Assembly (NCBI GenBank): GCA_937967455.1 | Contig: CALCJK010000011.1 | Coordinates: 62,001 to 126,000 of the forward strand | Source: an uncultured bacterium | GTDB lineage: Bacteria; Bacteroidota; Ignavibacteria; UBA10030; BY39 | Length of the DNA: 64,000 nucleotides | Reading direction: 5' to 3' | Shown: one piece after another, positions 10,452 to 19,432 of the stretch | How the letters are laid out: each line of letters begins with the position of its first letter | How positions within the stretch are numbered: the first letter of the stretch is position 1 | The notes under the pieces: model-generated | Told to the model about the DNA's origin: nothing | What the model saw: only the letters and a program-made list of their open reading frames with translations | Databases searched by the model: none | Made by a program: the position numbers and the translations under genes

Positions 10452-11215
10452 ATTGGAGATTTTTAAATACTGGTTTTAGATCTGGAAAATTTAATATGGA
10501 GTATGATGAGTTTCTGGCAACACGATTAGTTGGCGGTCATGGAAGTCCTTGCGTAAGAGTTTATGGTTGGAGTCCTCCAGCTATTTCAATAGGATATAAT
10601 CAAAATTTAGATGATATTGATATAAAAAGGTGTGAATCAGCAGGTATTGATGTAGTACGTAGACCTACAGGCGGTAGAGCTATTTTACATTGGAATGAGT
10701 TAACATACAGTGTTATTATGTTCTCAGAAAAAATGTCTGTTAGCCAAATATACGAAAAAATTAGCAGGGCAATTGTTGAGGGTTTAAATCTATTAGGTGT
10801 TGAAGTGCAATTGGAAAAATCCCAACCAAATTTTCAAAAGTTTTATAAAACTACAGCTTCTATCCCTTGTTTCTCAAGTAGTGCAAGATATGAAATCCAG
10901 CATAATGGTAGAAAACTTGTTGGAAGTGCTCAACGGCGTTATACACTAAATGAAAAAGAAGTTGTTCTGCAACATGGCTCAATTTTGATTGGTCCTGAAC
11001 ACAAATCTCTAATAGATTTTTTAAATGAAAAAAATACAAACCTGCTCAATATAATGAAAAAAAATCTCGATGAACATACCACTGATTTAAAGCAAATTTT
11101 AAATCGCGAAGTAAGTTTTGAAGAAGTTGCTGAGGCAATAAAAATTGGCTTTGAAAAAAACTGGAGTTTAAATTTTTTGGATCCAGAAAAACAGATAACA
11201 AGAACATTAACTTGA
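10448..11215 (+). CDS. Lipoate--protein ligase A family (BPL/LplA/LipB fold)
   Basis: NMEYDEFLA, RRPTGGRAILHWNELTYSV, CFSSSARYEIQHNGRKLVGSAQRR motifs. Confidence 0.85.
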   Translation: MNWRFLNTGFRSGKFNMEYDEFLATRLVGGHGSPCVRVYGWSPPAISIGYNQNLDDIDIKRCESAGIDVVRRPTGGRAILHWNELTYSVIMFSEKMSVSQIYEKISRAIVEGLNLLGVEVQLEKSQPNFQKFYKTTASIPCFSSSARYEIQHNGRKLVGSAQRRYTLNEKEVVLQHGSILIGPEHKSLIDFLNEKNTNLLNIMKKNLDEHTTDLKQILNREVSFEEVAEAIKIGFEKNWSLNFLDPEKQITRTLT

Positions 11216-11216
11216 T

Positions 11217-12029
11217 ATGAGAATAAATTATACAGGGAAAATAACGACAAAGATCGTTCAAAGAATGAAAATAGATGGTGAGAGAATCTCTGCACTTACA
11301 GCTTACGATTATATTATTGCGAATATGCTTGATGAGATTGGAATTGATATTATACTTGTTGGTGATTCTCTCGGGAATGTATTTCAAGGACAGGAAACAA
11401 CCATACCCGTCACAGTCGATGAAATTATTTATCATACAAAGGCAGTTCGTCGTGCTGTGAAGAGAGCACTTCTTGTAGTTGATATGCCTTTTCTTTCTTA
11501 TCAAATTAGTATTGAAGATGCGATTCGAAATTGTGGTAGGGTTTTAAAAGAAACAGGTGCAGAGGCTGTTAAAATTGAAGGTGGTAAACAAATTTTGCCC
11601 ACAATTAAACGACTAGTTGAAGTTGGGATTCCAGTTATGGGACATTTAGGTTTAACACCACAGTCAATCCATAAATTTGGTAGTTATGAAGTGAGAGGAA
11701 AAGTAAAAGCTGAAGCTATCAGTATTTTGAACGATGCTAAGTTGTTAGAAAGAGCTGGTGTTTTTTCTATTGTACTTGAAAAAATACCTGCTGCGTTAGC
11801 AAAAAAGGTTACTCAATCAATTTCTATCCCTACAATTGGTATAGGCGCAGGACCATATTGCGATGGGCAAATTCTTGTTGTGTATGATATGCTTGGAATG
11901 TTTGAAGATTTTAAACCTAAATTTGTCCGAGAATATGCTCAGCTTTCAAAAATTATGAAAAATGCTTTTAAAAATTATTTAAAAGATGTGAAATTAGGAA
12001 ATTTCCCGTCTAAAGAAGAGAGCTTCTAA
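11217..12029 (+). CDS. panB: 3-methyl-2-oxobutanoate hydroxymethyltransferase
   Basis: ALTAYDYIIANMLDEIGIDIILVGDSLGNVFQG, AVKIEGG, GIGAGPYCDGQILVVYDMLG motifs. Confidence 0.96.
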   Translation: MRINYTGKITTKIVQRMKIDGERISALTAYDYIIANMLDEIGIDIILVGDSLGNVFQGQETTIPVTVDEIIYHTKAVRRAVKRALLVVDMPFLSYQISIEDAIRNCGRVLKETGAEAVKIEGGKQILPTIKRLVEVGIPVMGHLGLTPQSIHKFGSYEVRGKVKAEAISILNDAKLLERAGVFSIVLEKIPAALAKKVTQSISIPTIGIGAGPYCDGQILVVYDMLGMFEDFKPKFVREYAQLSKIMKNAFKNYLKDVKLGNFPSKEESF

Positions 12030-12036
12030 GAAGTTT

Positions 12037-12810
12037 ATGAAAAAGAAAAAATATTCAATCTTGATATCGAATGATGACGGTATTGATGCACCTGGTTTAT
12101 ATGCTTTAGTTAGTGAAATTAAAAAAATTGGGGACGTATATGTAGCAGCGCCTGATAAGCAACAGAGTGCAGTTGGGCATGCAATTACAATGAACTATCC
12201 TTTAAGAGCACAGAAGTTTTATAAAAATGGAAAATTCTTTGGTTATGCAATCGATGGAACTCCTGCAGATGCTGTAAAATTAGCTGTTGGTTCATTATTA
12301 AAGGAAAAACCGGATCTTTTAATTTCTGGGATCAATCACGGTGCCAATACTGCTGTTAGTATTATTTATTCAGGTACAGTTTCAGCTGCCACAGAAGGAA
12401 CTTTCCTTGGCATTCCTTCAATAGCGGTTTCGCTAACAACTTACGGTAAACCAGATTTTAGATACGCTGCAAAGTTTACAAAAAAAATAGCTCAGATTGT
12501 TTTGAAAAAAGGTATACCGTTGGGTACGTTATTAAATGTTAACGTGCCTCCAATTCCTGAAAAAGAAATCAAGGGAGTAAGAATCACTCGCCAGAGCAAA
12601 GCCAGGTGGAACGATTGGTTCGAAGCGCGTAAAGATCCAAATAATAAAGAATATTACTGGCTCACGGGCCGTCTTGTAGATGAAGAAAAATCTGATGATA
12701 CAGATCTATGGGCTGTCGAACATAATTATGTATCTATAACACCAATTCAATATGATTTAACAGATTATAAGCTCATTCCAGAATTAAAGAAATGGAAAAT
12801 TGATTGCTAA
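12037..12810 (+). CDS. surE: 5'/3'-nucleotidase SurE
   Basis: ILISNDDGIDAPG, VAAPDKQQSAVGHAIT, SGINHGANTAVSIIYSGTVSAATEG motifs. Confidence 0.96.
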   Translation: MKKKKYSILISNDDGIDAPGLYALVSEIKKIGDVYVAAPDKQQSAVGHAITMNYPLRAQKFYKNGKFFGYAIDGTPADAVKLAVGSLLKEKPDLLISGINHGANTAVSIIYSGTVSAATEGTFLGIPSIAVSLTTYGKPDFRYAAKFTKKIAQIVLKKGIPLGTLLNVNVPPIPEKEIKGVRITRQSKARWNDWFEARKDPNNKEYYWLTGRLVDEEKSDDTDLWAVEHNYVSITPIQYDLTDYKLIPELKKWKIDC

Positions 12811-12821
12811 AATAAGCCATT

Positions 12822-12854
12822 TTTGACTTACATTAATACTTCAACTTATTTTTT
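12822..12854 (+). promoter_or_regulatory. Candidate Bacteroidota-type promoter (TTTG-N21-TATTTTTT)
   Basis: TTTG at 12822-12825 and TATTTTTT at 12847-12854 in the intergenic gap before the 1223-aa ORF. Confidence 0.25.
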
Positions 12855-12943
12855 TTGATCTAAATTTACAACTTTTATTTTTGGATATTAATTCTTATAT
12901 TACCTCACGAATATCAGATCCCTCATAAAATTTTAATCAGAAT

Positions 12944-15900
12944 ATGAAAAATATCTATAGAATTACCCGTAAAGAGCTAAAATTAAATATATCAGGATTC
13001 GAATATAAGGATCTATACATTCCTGATAAACTTGAACAATTAACAAATATTTTTTATAAAGAGGTAGAATCAAAGGATCCTAATTTATATCAAAATTTTA
13101 TAAAATATAAAAACAATTCTCATTCATTCTCACCTATCCAAATTTCAAATGTTTTAGTATCAATGGCATCACACCTGAGTGATTTTATTGGTAAATTGTT
13201 TGGAGTAACGAATGAACTTAACTCGCTTAAAAGTTATATTGAAGAAGATATAATATATTTAAAAAAAGAATTTATCCAACGAAGGGCACTCAAAAAATGG
13301 GGAGAACAGAATTTATCAAATTATAAATTTCAGGATATCGATAGTTTCCTAATTGAACTTAAATCAAAAGTGTTTAACGACCTCAATTACGAAGATGAGG
13401 AAAAATTATTTGCTCAAATTGTTTTGAAAATTATTGAAGTGGAAAATAACTATAAGGCTAAGATAACAACACCTGAAAAAGTAATTCCTGAAGATATACA
13501 GAAATATGTTAAAAAATTATCTTCCCTTTTCAATAGTGGATATGATCCAAATAATTCTGAAGATGTTGTTAGATTAGCAAAAAATTTGCTTGAAAAGTTG
13601 GAACAATGGTGTGCTTTTGTATATTTTGACAAATATTTAAATAAAAGAATTAAAAATTGGTCTTCATTTCGCCTACCGGAAAACATTGATTATAATCATT
13701 TAGTAAGTTATGAAAAAGTTACTGATAACAATTTGGAAATAATGCATGGGATTGAATACCGGAGGAGGGATGGTTTTGATTTAACCGATCCAAGATTTAG
13801 CAAAAGAGATGTTGCGGTAGAAGTCGATTATTGTATTTTTTGTCATGAGAGAAATAAAGATTCCTGTTCAAAAGGTTTGTTTGAAAAAAGTGGTGAAGTT
13901 AAATTAAATCCTCTTGGAATTGAATTGAGAGGTTGTCCGCTTGATGAAAAGATTTCAGAAGCACATTACTTGAAAAGAAATGGAAATTCTCTTGCAGCAC
14001 TGGCTCTTATAATGATTGATAACCCAATGGTTCCTGGGACCGGACACAGGATTTGTAACGATTGTATGAAATCCTGTATTTACCAAAAGCAAACACCGGT
14101 TAATATACCGCAGATTGAAACTGGAATTTTAACTGATGTTCTAAATATTCCCTGGGGATTTGAAATCTATAGTTTGTTAACTCGCTGGAATCCTGTTAAT
14201 ATATACCAACCTTATGCCAAACCATACAATGGTCATAAAATTTTAGTTGTTGGTATGGGACCTGCCGGCTACACACTTGCACATTATCTTTTGAATGAAG
14301 GTTTTGGTGTAGTTGGCATTGATGGCTTGAAAATAGAACCATTACCTGAAGAGTTGACAGGAAACGAATACAATCCGCCTATTCCAATATATGATATTAA
14401 CGAGCTCAGAAGTCCACTTGATGATAGAATAATGGCAGGATTTGGAGGTGTATCTGAATATGGCATTACTGTGAGGTGGGATAAAAACTTTCTTACAATA
14501 ATTTATCTTAATCTGTTACGAAGAAAAAACTTTAAAATTTTTGGAGGTGTAAGGTTTGGTGGAACTCTAAATATTGAAGATGCATGGGCATTAGGATTTG
14601 ACCATATTGCAATTGCCACAGGTGCGGGTAAACCCACGATTTTAAATATGAAAAACAATCTAATACGAGGCATCCGTAAGGCAAGTGATTTTCTTATGGG
14701 ACTTCAATTAACAGGTGCAGCAAAAAAGTCGAGCTTGGCAAATTTACAGATTGAACTCCCTGCAATTGTTATTGGTGGTGGTCTTACAGCTATCGATGCT
14801 GCAACTGAATTAATGGCATATTATCCATATCAGGTTGAAAAAATCTATGAGCGTTATGAAAAACTAATTGAAAAATTTGGTGAAGAGGAAATTTTCAGTC
14901 TATTCGATGAGGAGGAAAGGCAGATATTTAGAAAATTTTTAGAACATGGCAAAGAAGTTAAATATGAGAGAAATAGAGCCCAAGCAAGCAAGGAAAAACC
15001 GAATTTTATAAATCTTGTAAAAAAATGGGGAGGAGTTAAAGTTTGTTATCGAAAGGGCTTAACAGACTCACCAGCTTATCGATTGAATCATGAAGAAATA
15101 ATAAAAGCTTTCGAAGAAGGTATAGAGTTTATTGAAAAATTAAATCCGGTAGAAGCTGTTCCAGATGATTTTGGTGCAGTTAAGGAAGTAATTTTTGAAA
15201 AACAGACAGAAGAAAATGGTAAATGGCGAGGTACAGGTGAATATGTTACGATACCTGCTCGTTCTGTACTTGTTGCAGCTGGAACAAGTCCAAATATTAT
15301 CTATGAAAGAGAATTTCCAAATACATTTAAGCTTGATAAATGGAAGCAATTTTTCCAAACTCACCAATTAACTTTAGATGGTGAGGCTGCACTATTACCT
15401 GTTGAAGATTCTGAGAAAGCATTCTTTACTTCATATAGAGAAGGAAATAAATTTATAACTTATTATGGGGATAATCATCCAGCTTATGCAGGGAATGTTG
15501 TGAAAGCAATGGCTTCAGCGAGGAATGGATATCCTTATATATTAAAGTTGTTTGAAAAAAAATTACAATCTCTTGATAAGAATCAACAAGAAAAGAGAGA
15601 TCAAGAATGGTTAGATTTTACCAGGATGCTTGAAGATCAATTATCCCCGCAAGTTGTAAGTGTTAACCGTTTGACTTCAAATATAGTTGAAGTTATTGTT
15701 AGAGCACCACTTCAGGCAAAGAAATTTAAGCCAGGACAATTTTATCGTGTTCAGAATTATGAATCGAATTCTATATGGGTAAATGATACACAGCTCACAA
15801 TGGAGGGATTAGCTTTAACAGGTGCATGGACAGATCCTGAAAAAGGACTTCTGAGTGTTATTGTCCTTGAAATGGGAGCATCCTCAAGATTATGTGCCGC

Positions 15901-16615
15901 ATTAAAACCTGGCCAAAAGGTTGTTGTTATGGGACCAACCGGTACACCAACCGAGATTCCAAAAAATGAAAATGTTTTACTTGCAGGTGGTGGATTAGGT
16001 AATGCAGTTCTTTTCTCAATTGCAAAAGCACTTCGTGAGAATGGAAATAAAGTTATTTACTTTGCTGGTTACAAGCGGGGTGAGGATTTGTTTAAACGAG
16101 AAGAGATTGAAGCTTCCACAGACCAAATAATTTGGAGTACTGATGCTGGTGCTGAAATAAAACCTAATCGCCCTCAGGATGCACACTTTAGAGGAAATAT
16201 TGTTCAAGCAATGAAAGCCTACGCTGAAGGTAAATTAACAGAGGTTTTAATTCCACTACCTGCAGTTAATAGAATCATTGCGATTGGCTCAGATAGAATG
16301 ATGGCTGCAGTGAAGGAAGCTCGCCATACTGTTTTAGCTCCATATTTTTCAAATCATATTGCAATTGGTAGTATTAACGCTCCAATGCAATGTATGATGA
16401 AAGAAGTTTGTGCACAATGTTTAATACGCCATATTGATCCAGTGACAGGAGAAGAAAGTAAACCAGTCTTCACCTGTTTTAATCAGGATCAACATCTAGA
16501 TGAAGTCGATTTCAATAATCTAAATTCAAGATTGAAATCAAACAGTGTATTAGAGAAAATATCAAATAAGTACTTAGACTATTTGTTAACATTACAACCA
16601 ATAGAAATGGTATAA
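12944..16615 (+). CDS. Multidomain Fe-S/FAD/NAD(P)-dependent oxidoreductase: uncharacterised N-terminus, GltD-like core, PyrK-like ferredoxin reductase C-terminus
   Basis: CIFCHERNKDSC...GCPLD and GHRICNDCMKSC cysteine clusters; FAD loop ILVVGMGPAGYTLAHYLL; second nucleotide-binding loop AIVIGGGLTAIDAATEL; C-terminal FKPGQFYRVQ, LLAGGGLGNA and MQCMMKEVCAQC. Confidence 0.8.
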   Translation: MKNIYRITRKELKLNISGFEYKDLYIPDKLEQLTNIFYKEVESKDPNLYQNFIKYKNNSHSFSPIQISNVLVSMASHLSDFIGKLFGVTNELNSLKSYIEEDIIYLKKEFIQRRALKKWGEQNLSNYKFQDIDSFLIELKSKVFNDLNYEDEEKLFAQIVLKIIEVENNYKAKITTPEKVIPEDIQKYVKKLSSLFNSGYDPNNSEDVVRLAKNLLEKLEQWCAFVYFDKYLNKRIKNWSSFRLPENIDYNHLVSYEKVTDNNLEIMHGIEYRRRDGFDLTDPRFSKRDVAVEVDYCIFCHERNKDSCSKGLFEKSGEVKLNPLGIELRGCPLDEKISEAHYLKRNGNSLAALALIMIDNPMVPGTGHRICNDCMKSCIYQKQTPVNIPQIETGILTDVLNIPWGFEIYSLLTRWNPVNIYQPYAKPYNGHKILVVGMGPAGYTLAHYLLNEGFGVVGIDGLKIEPLPEELTGNEYNPPIPIYDINELRSPLDDRIMAGFGGVSEYGITVRWDKNFLTIIYLNLLRRKNFKIFGGVRFGGTLNIEDAWALGFDHIAIATGAGKPTILNMKNNLIRGIRKASDFLMGLQLTGAAKKSSLANLQIELPAIVIGGGLTAIDAATELMAYYPYQVEKIYERYEKLIEKFGEEEIFSLFDEEERQIFRKFLEHGKEVKYERNRAQASKEKPNFINLVKKWGGVKVCYRKGLTDSPAYRLNHEEIIKAFEEGIEFIEKLNPVEAVPDDFGAVKEVIFEKQTEENGKWRGTGEYVTIPARSVLVAAGTSPNIIYEREFPNTFKLDKWKQFFQTHQLTLDGEAALLPVEDSEKAFFTSYREGNKFITYYGDNHPAYAGNVVKAMASARNGYPYILKLFEKKLQSLDKNQQEKRDQEWLDFTRMLEDQLSPQVVSVNRLTSNIVEVIVRAPLQAKKFKPGQFYRVQNYESNSIWVNDTQLTMEGLALTGAWTDPEKGLLSVIVLEMGASSRLCAALKPGQKVVVMGPTGTPTEIPKNENVLLAGGGLGNAVLFSIAKALRENGNKVIYFAGYKRGEDLFKREEIEASTDQIIWSTDAGAEIKPNRPQDAHFRGNIVQAMKAYAEGKLTEVLIPLPAVNRIIAIGSDRMMAAVKEARHTVLAPYFSNHIAIGSINAPMQCMMKEVCAQCLIRHIDPVTGEESKPVFTCFNQDQHLDEVDFNNLNSRLKSNSVLEKISNKYLDYLLTLQPIEMV

Positions 16616-16635
16616 ACTCAAACAGGAAATAAAAT

Positions 16636-17283
16636 ATGAAGCTTAATAAGCTCATCAAATCAATTATACCAAAACATGATTTTTTTTTCCAGATGTTTGA
16701 AGAAGATATTAATAATCTTGTTTATGGTAGCAGAACTTTACTTCAAGGATTTAATTTTCCATTAACTGAGGAAGCAAAGAACAAACTTTTATTATTAGAA
16801 GATATCGAACATCAAGGAGATATAATTTCTCACAAACTTTTCAATGAACTAAGTAAGTCTTTCATAGCACCATTTGATAGGGAAGATATACACAAGCTGA
16901 TCGAGTCAATTGATAATGTACTTGACAATATTCAAGGAATCTCGAAAAGGATAATACTATATGAAATAAATTCGTTTCCAGGCTCAGGGTATAAATTAAT
17001 TGAAATTCTGAATGAGTCTATATTAGAATTAGGTAAAGCTATCCCCCTTTTAAGAGATATGGAAAATAAGGAGAAGATAATAGAATCATTGGTACATATA
17101 AATACATATGAGAATAAAGCCGATGATATTTTTGAATATGCGGTTGCAGAATTGTTCAGGAACTGTAAAGATCCAATTGAATTAATTAAGCTTAAAGAAA
17201 TACTTGAAGGATTGGAGGCGGCAACCGACCGGTGTGAGGATGCAGCAAATGCTATCGAGAGTATCATCATAAAAAATACTTAG
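16636..17283 (+). CDS. DUF47 / PhoU-like phosphate transport regulator
   Basis: Helical PhoU-like protein (FFFQMFEEDINNL, EDIEHQGDIISHKL, APFDREDIHKLIESIDNVLDNI) followed directly by a Pit transporter. Confidence 0.88.
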   Translation: MKLNKLIKSIIPKHDFFFQMFEEDINNLVYGSRTLLQGFNFPLTEEAKNKLLLLEDIEHQGDIISHKLFNELSKSFIAPFDREDIHKLIESIDNVLDNIQGISKRIILYEINSFPGSGYKLIEILNESILELGKAIPLLRDMENKEKIIESLVHINTYENKADDIFEYAVAELFRNCKDPIELIKLKEILEGLEAATDRCEDAANAIESIIIKNT

Positions 17284-17290
17284 AGAAATT

Positions 17291-18301
17291 ATGTTTGAAT
17301 TTACAATTTTTATTATTATTATTGCTTTGGTTTTCGATTTTTTAAATGGAATGAATGATGCTGCAAATTCAATTGCTACAATTGTCTCAACTCGTGTATT
17401 AAGTCCAAGATTGGCAGTAATATGGGCTGCATTTTTTAATTTTGCTGCTGCTTTTTTCTTTGGTGTAGAAGTTGCTACAACTATCGGCAAAGGCATTGTT
17501 GATCCTTCAGTTGTAAATCCTGAACTGATACTTGCAGCACTTATTGGGGCTATTGTTTGGACACACCTCTGTACTTACTATGGGTTGCCTATAAGTGTTT
17601 CGCACTCATTAATTGGCGGACTTGCTGGATCAGCTGTTAGTAAAGTTGGATTTCCCGCTCTCATTCCTTCAGGTTTAATTAAAGTTGGTATATTTATTAT
17701 TCTCTCACCATTGATTGGTTTGATTCTTGGATTTACTTTTATGGTGTTTGTTTTATGGTTAGTAAAAAATTCATCATCTTTAAAAGTTGATAAAGTTTTT
17801 AGGGTTGGACAATTGGTATCCTCTGCAGCTTTTAGTCTAGGTCATGGAACTAATGATGCTCAGAAAACTATGGGTATTATTGCAATTTTATTGTACTCTG
17901 GTGGATTTTTGGGTAATGAGTTTTATGTACCATTCTGGGTGGTAATAATTGCACATACAACTATCGCGTTGGGCACTTTGTATGGTGGGTGGAAAGTTAT
18001 TAGAACAATGGGAATGCGTCTTACTTATCTTCAACCAGCAGGTGGTTTTTGTGCTGAAACTGCTGGTGCTGTTGTCTTATTCGGTACAGCACTTGCTGGT
18101 ATTCCAGTTAGCACTACTCATACAGTTGCTGGTGGCATAATGGGCGTGGGGTCTACAAAGGGCTTACAAGCTGTCCGATGGAATGTCGCTAATAAAATAA
18201 TATGGGCATGGATATTAACAATTCCAATGTCAGGCTTGGTTGGTTATGTCATCTTTGCAATAATTGATTTTATTTTTATTTTTTTTAATATTACTTTTTA
18301 A
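17291..18301 (+). CDS. pit: Inorganic phosphate transporter, PiT family
   Basis: Duplicated signatures FDFLNGMNDAANSIAT and FSLGHGTNDAQKTMGII; multiple TM segments. Confidence 0.95.
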   Translation: MFEFTIFIIIIALVFDFLNGMNDAANSIATIVSTRVLSPRLAVIWAAFFNFAAAFFFGVEVATTIGKGIVDPSVVNPELILAALIGAIVWTHLCTYYGLPISVSHSLIGGLAGSAVSKVGFPALIPSGLIKVGIFIILSPLIGLILGFTFMVFVLWLVKNSSSLKVDKVFRVGQLVSSAAFSLGHGTNDAQKTMGIIAILLYSGGFLGNEFYVPFWVVIIAHTTIALGTLYGGWKVIRTMGMRLTYLQPAGGFCAETAGAVVLFGTALAGIPVSTTHTVAGGIMGVGSTKGLQAVRWNVANKIIWAWILTIPMSGLVGYVIFAIIDFIFIFFNITF

Positions 18302-18306
18302 TAAAA

Positions 18307-19368
18307 ATGGATAAAAAAACAACTCTAAAAGACATTTTAAAAAGTCACACTCAGGTTGGTAAGCTTTATAAAGAACTTCAAGATAAATGGATACAATGCT
18401 TTGCGTGTGGACATTATTGTAAAATTAAACCGGGAAGAGATGGTATCTGTAAAGTTAGATTTAATGAAAATGGTATACTTAAAGTTCCCTATGGTTATGT
18501 AAATGGATTACAAATCGATCCAATAGAAAAAAAACCTTTTTTTCATGTGCTGCCAGGTTCAGCAGCTTTGAGCTTTGGGATGGTTGGTTGCGATTATCAT
18601 TGTAGTTTTTGTCAGAATTGGCTTTCCTCACAAGCTTTACGCGATCCTCATTCAACTGTACATATTGAAGTTATTTCACCAGAAGACCTTGTAATGATTG
18701 CTCAATCTAATGATGTGAAGATTATCACCAGCACCTATAATGAACCTTTAATAACCAGTGAATGGGCTGTCGAAATTTTTAAAATAGCAAAAAGGTATAA
18801 ATTTGTTACATCCTATGTCTCTAATGGAAATGGGAATCCCGAGGTTCTGGAATTCCTGAAACCTCACCTGGATCTATTTAAAATAGATCTTAAAGGATTC
18901 GATGATAAACGGTATCGCGAGTTAGGAGGAGTATTACAAAATGTTCTGGATACAATCAGTTTAGCGTATAGAATGGGATTTTGGATCGAAGTTGTAACTC
19001 TTGTAATACCACAGTTCAATGATTCAGATGAAGAGCTTAAAAAAATTGCAGAGTTTTTATGCTCAATTTCTCCAGATATACCATGGCATGTTACAGCTTT
19101 CCATCCAGATTATAAAATGCTGGATAGAGAAGCTACATCACGAAGTACATTATTAAAGGCATTACGCATTGGGAGGGATGTTGGATTAAAATTCGTTTAT
19201 GCAGGTAACTTGCCAGGCAGGGTTGATGGTGGGGAAAATACTTACTGTCCACAATGTAATGAACTTTTGATTGAGAGGGTTGGCTTTAGAATATTAAAAA
19301 ACAACCTCGTAAATGGAAAGTGTTGGAGGTGTGAGAATGAAATACCAGGTTTCTGGAAAATCCCTTAA
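18307..19368 (+). CDS. amrS: AmmeMemoRadiSam system radical SAM enzyme
   Basis: CFACGHYCKIKPGRDGICKVR, radical SAM motif GCDYHCSFCQNW, TYNEPLI, HVTAFHPDYKM, C-terminal CPQC...CWRC zinc-ribbon-like cysteines. Confidence 0.9.
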   Translation: MDKKTTLKDILKSHTQVGKLYKELQDKWIQCFACGHYCKIKPGRDGICKVRFNENGILKVPYGYVNGLQIDPIEKKPFFHVLPGSAALSFGMVGCDYHCSFCQNWLSSQALRDPHSTVHIEVISPEDLVMIAQSNDVKIITSTYNEPLITSEWAVEIFKIAKRYKFVTSYVSNGNGNPEVLEFLKPHLDLFKIDLKGFDDKRYRELGGVLQNVLDTISLAYRMGFWIEVVTLVIPQFNDSDEELKKIAEFLCSISPDIPWHVTAFHPDYKMLDREATSRSTLLKALRIGRDVGLKFVYAGNLPGRVDGGENTYCPQCNELLIERVGFRILKNNLVNGKCWRCENEIPGFWKIP

Positions 19369-19372
19369 AATG

Positions 19373-19404
19373 TTTGTTTTTTAGCAAAAATCTCCGTAAC
19401 TTTA
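19373..19404 (+). promoter_or_regulatory. Candidate Bacteroidota-type promoter upstream of glmS (TTTG-N20-TAACTTTA)
   Basis: TTTG at 19373-19376, 20-nt spacer, TAACTTTA at 19397-19404. Confidence 0.38.
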
Positions 19405-19432
19405 CAAAAATAAATTCAAAAAAGGTAATTTT

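Noticed and set aside
10448-11215. Lipoate ligase between lpxA and panB as a mis-assembly
   Set aside because: Reading frames overlap or abut cleanly on both sides (10448/10451 and 11215/11217), consistent with a real operon.
19369-19432. Possible glmS ribozyme/riboswitch upstream of glmS
   Set aside because: The gap is only 64 nt, AT-rich, with no recognisable ribozyme core; it fits a simple promoter and leader.
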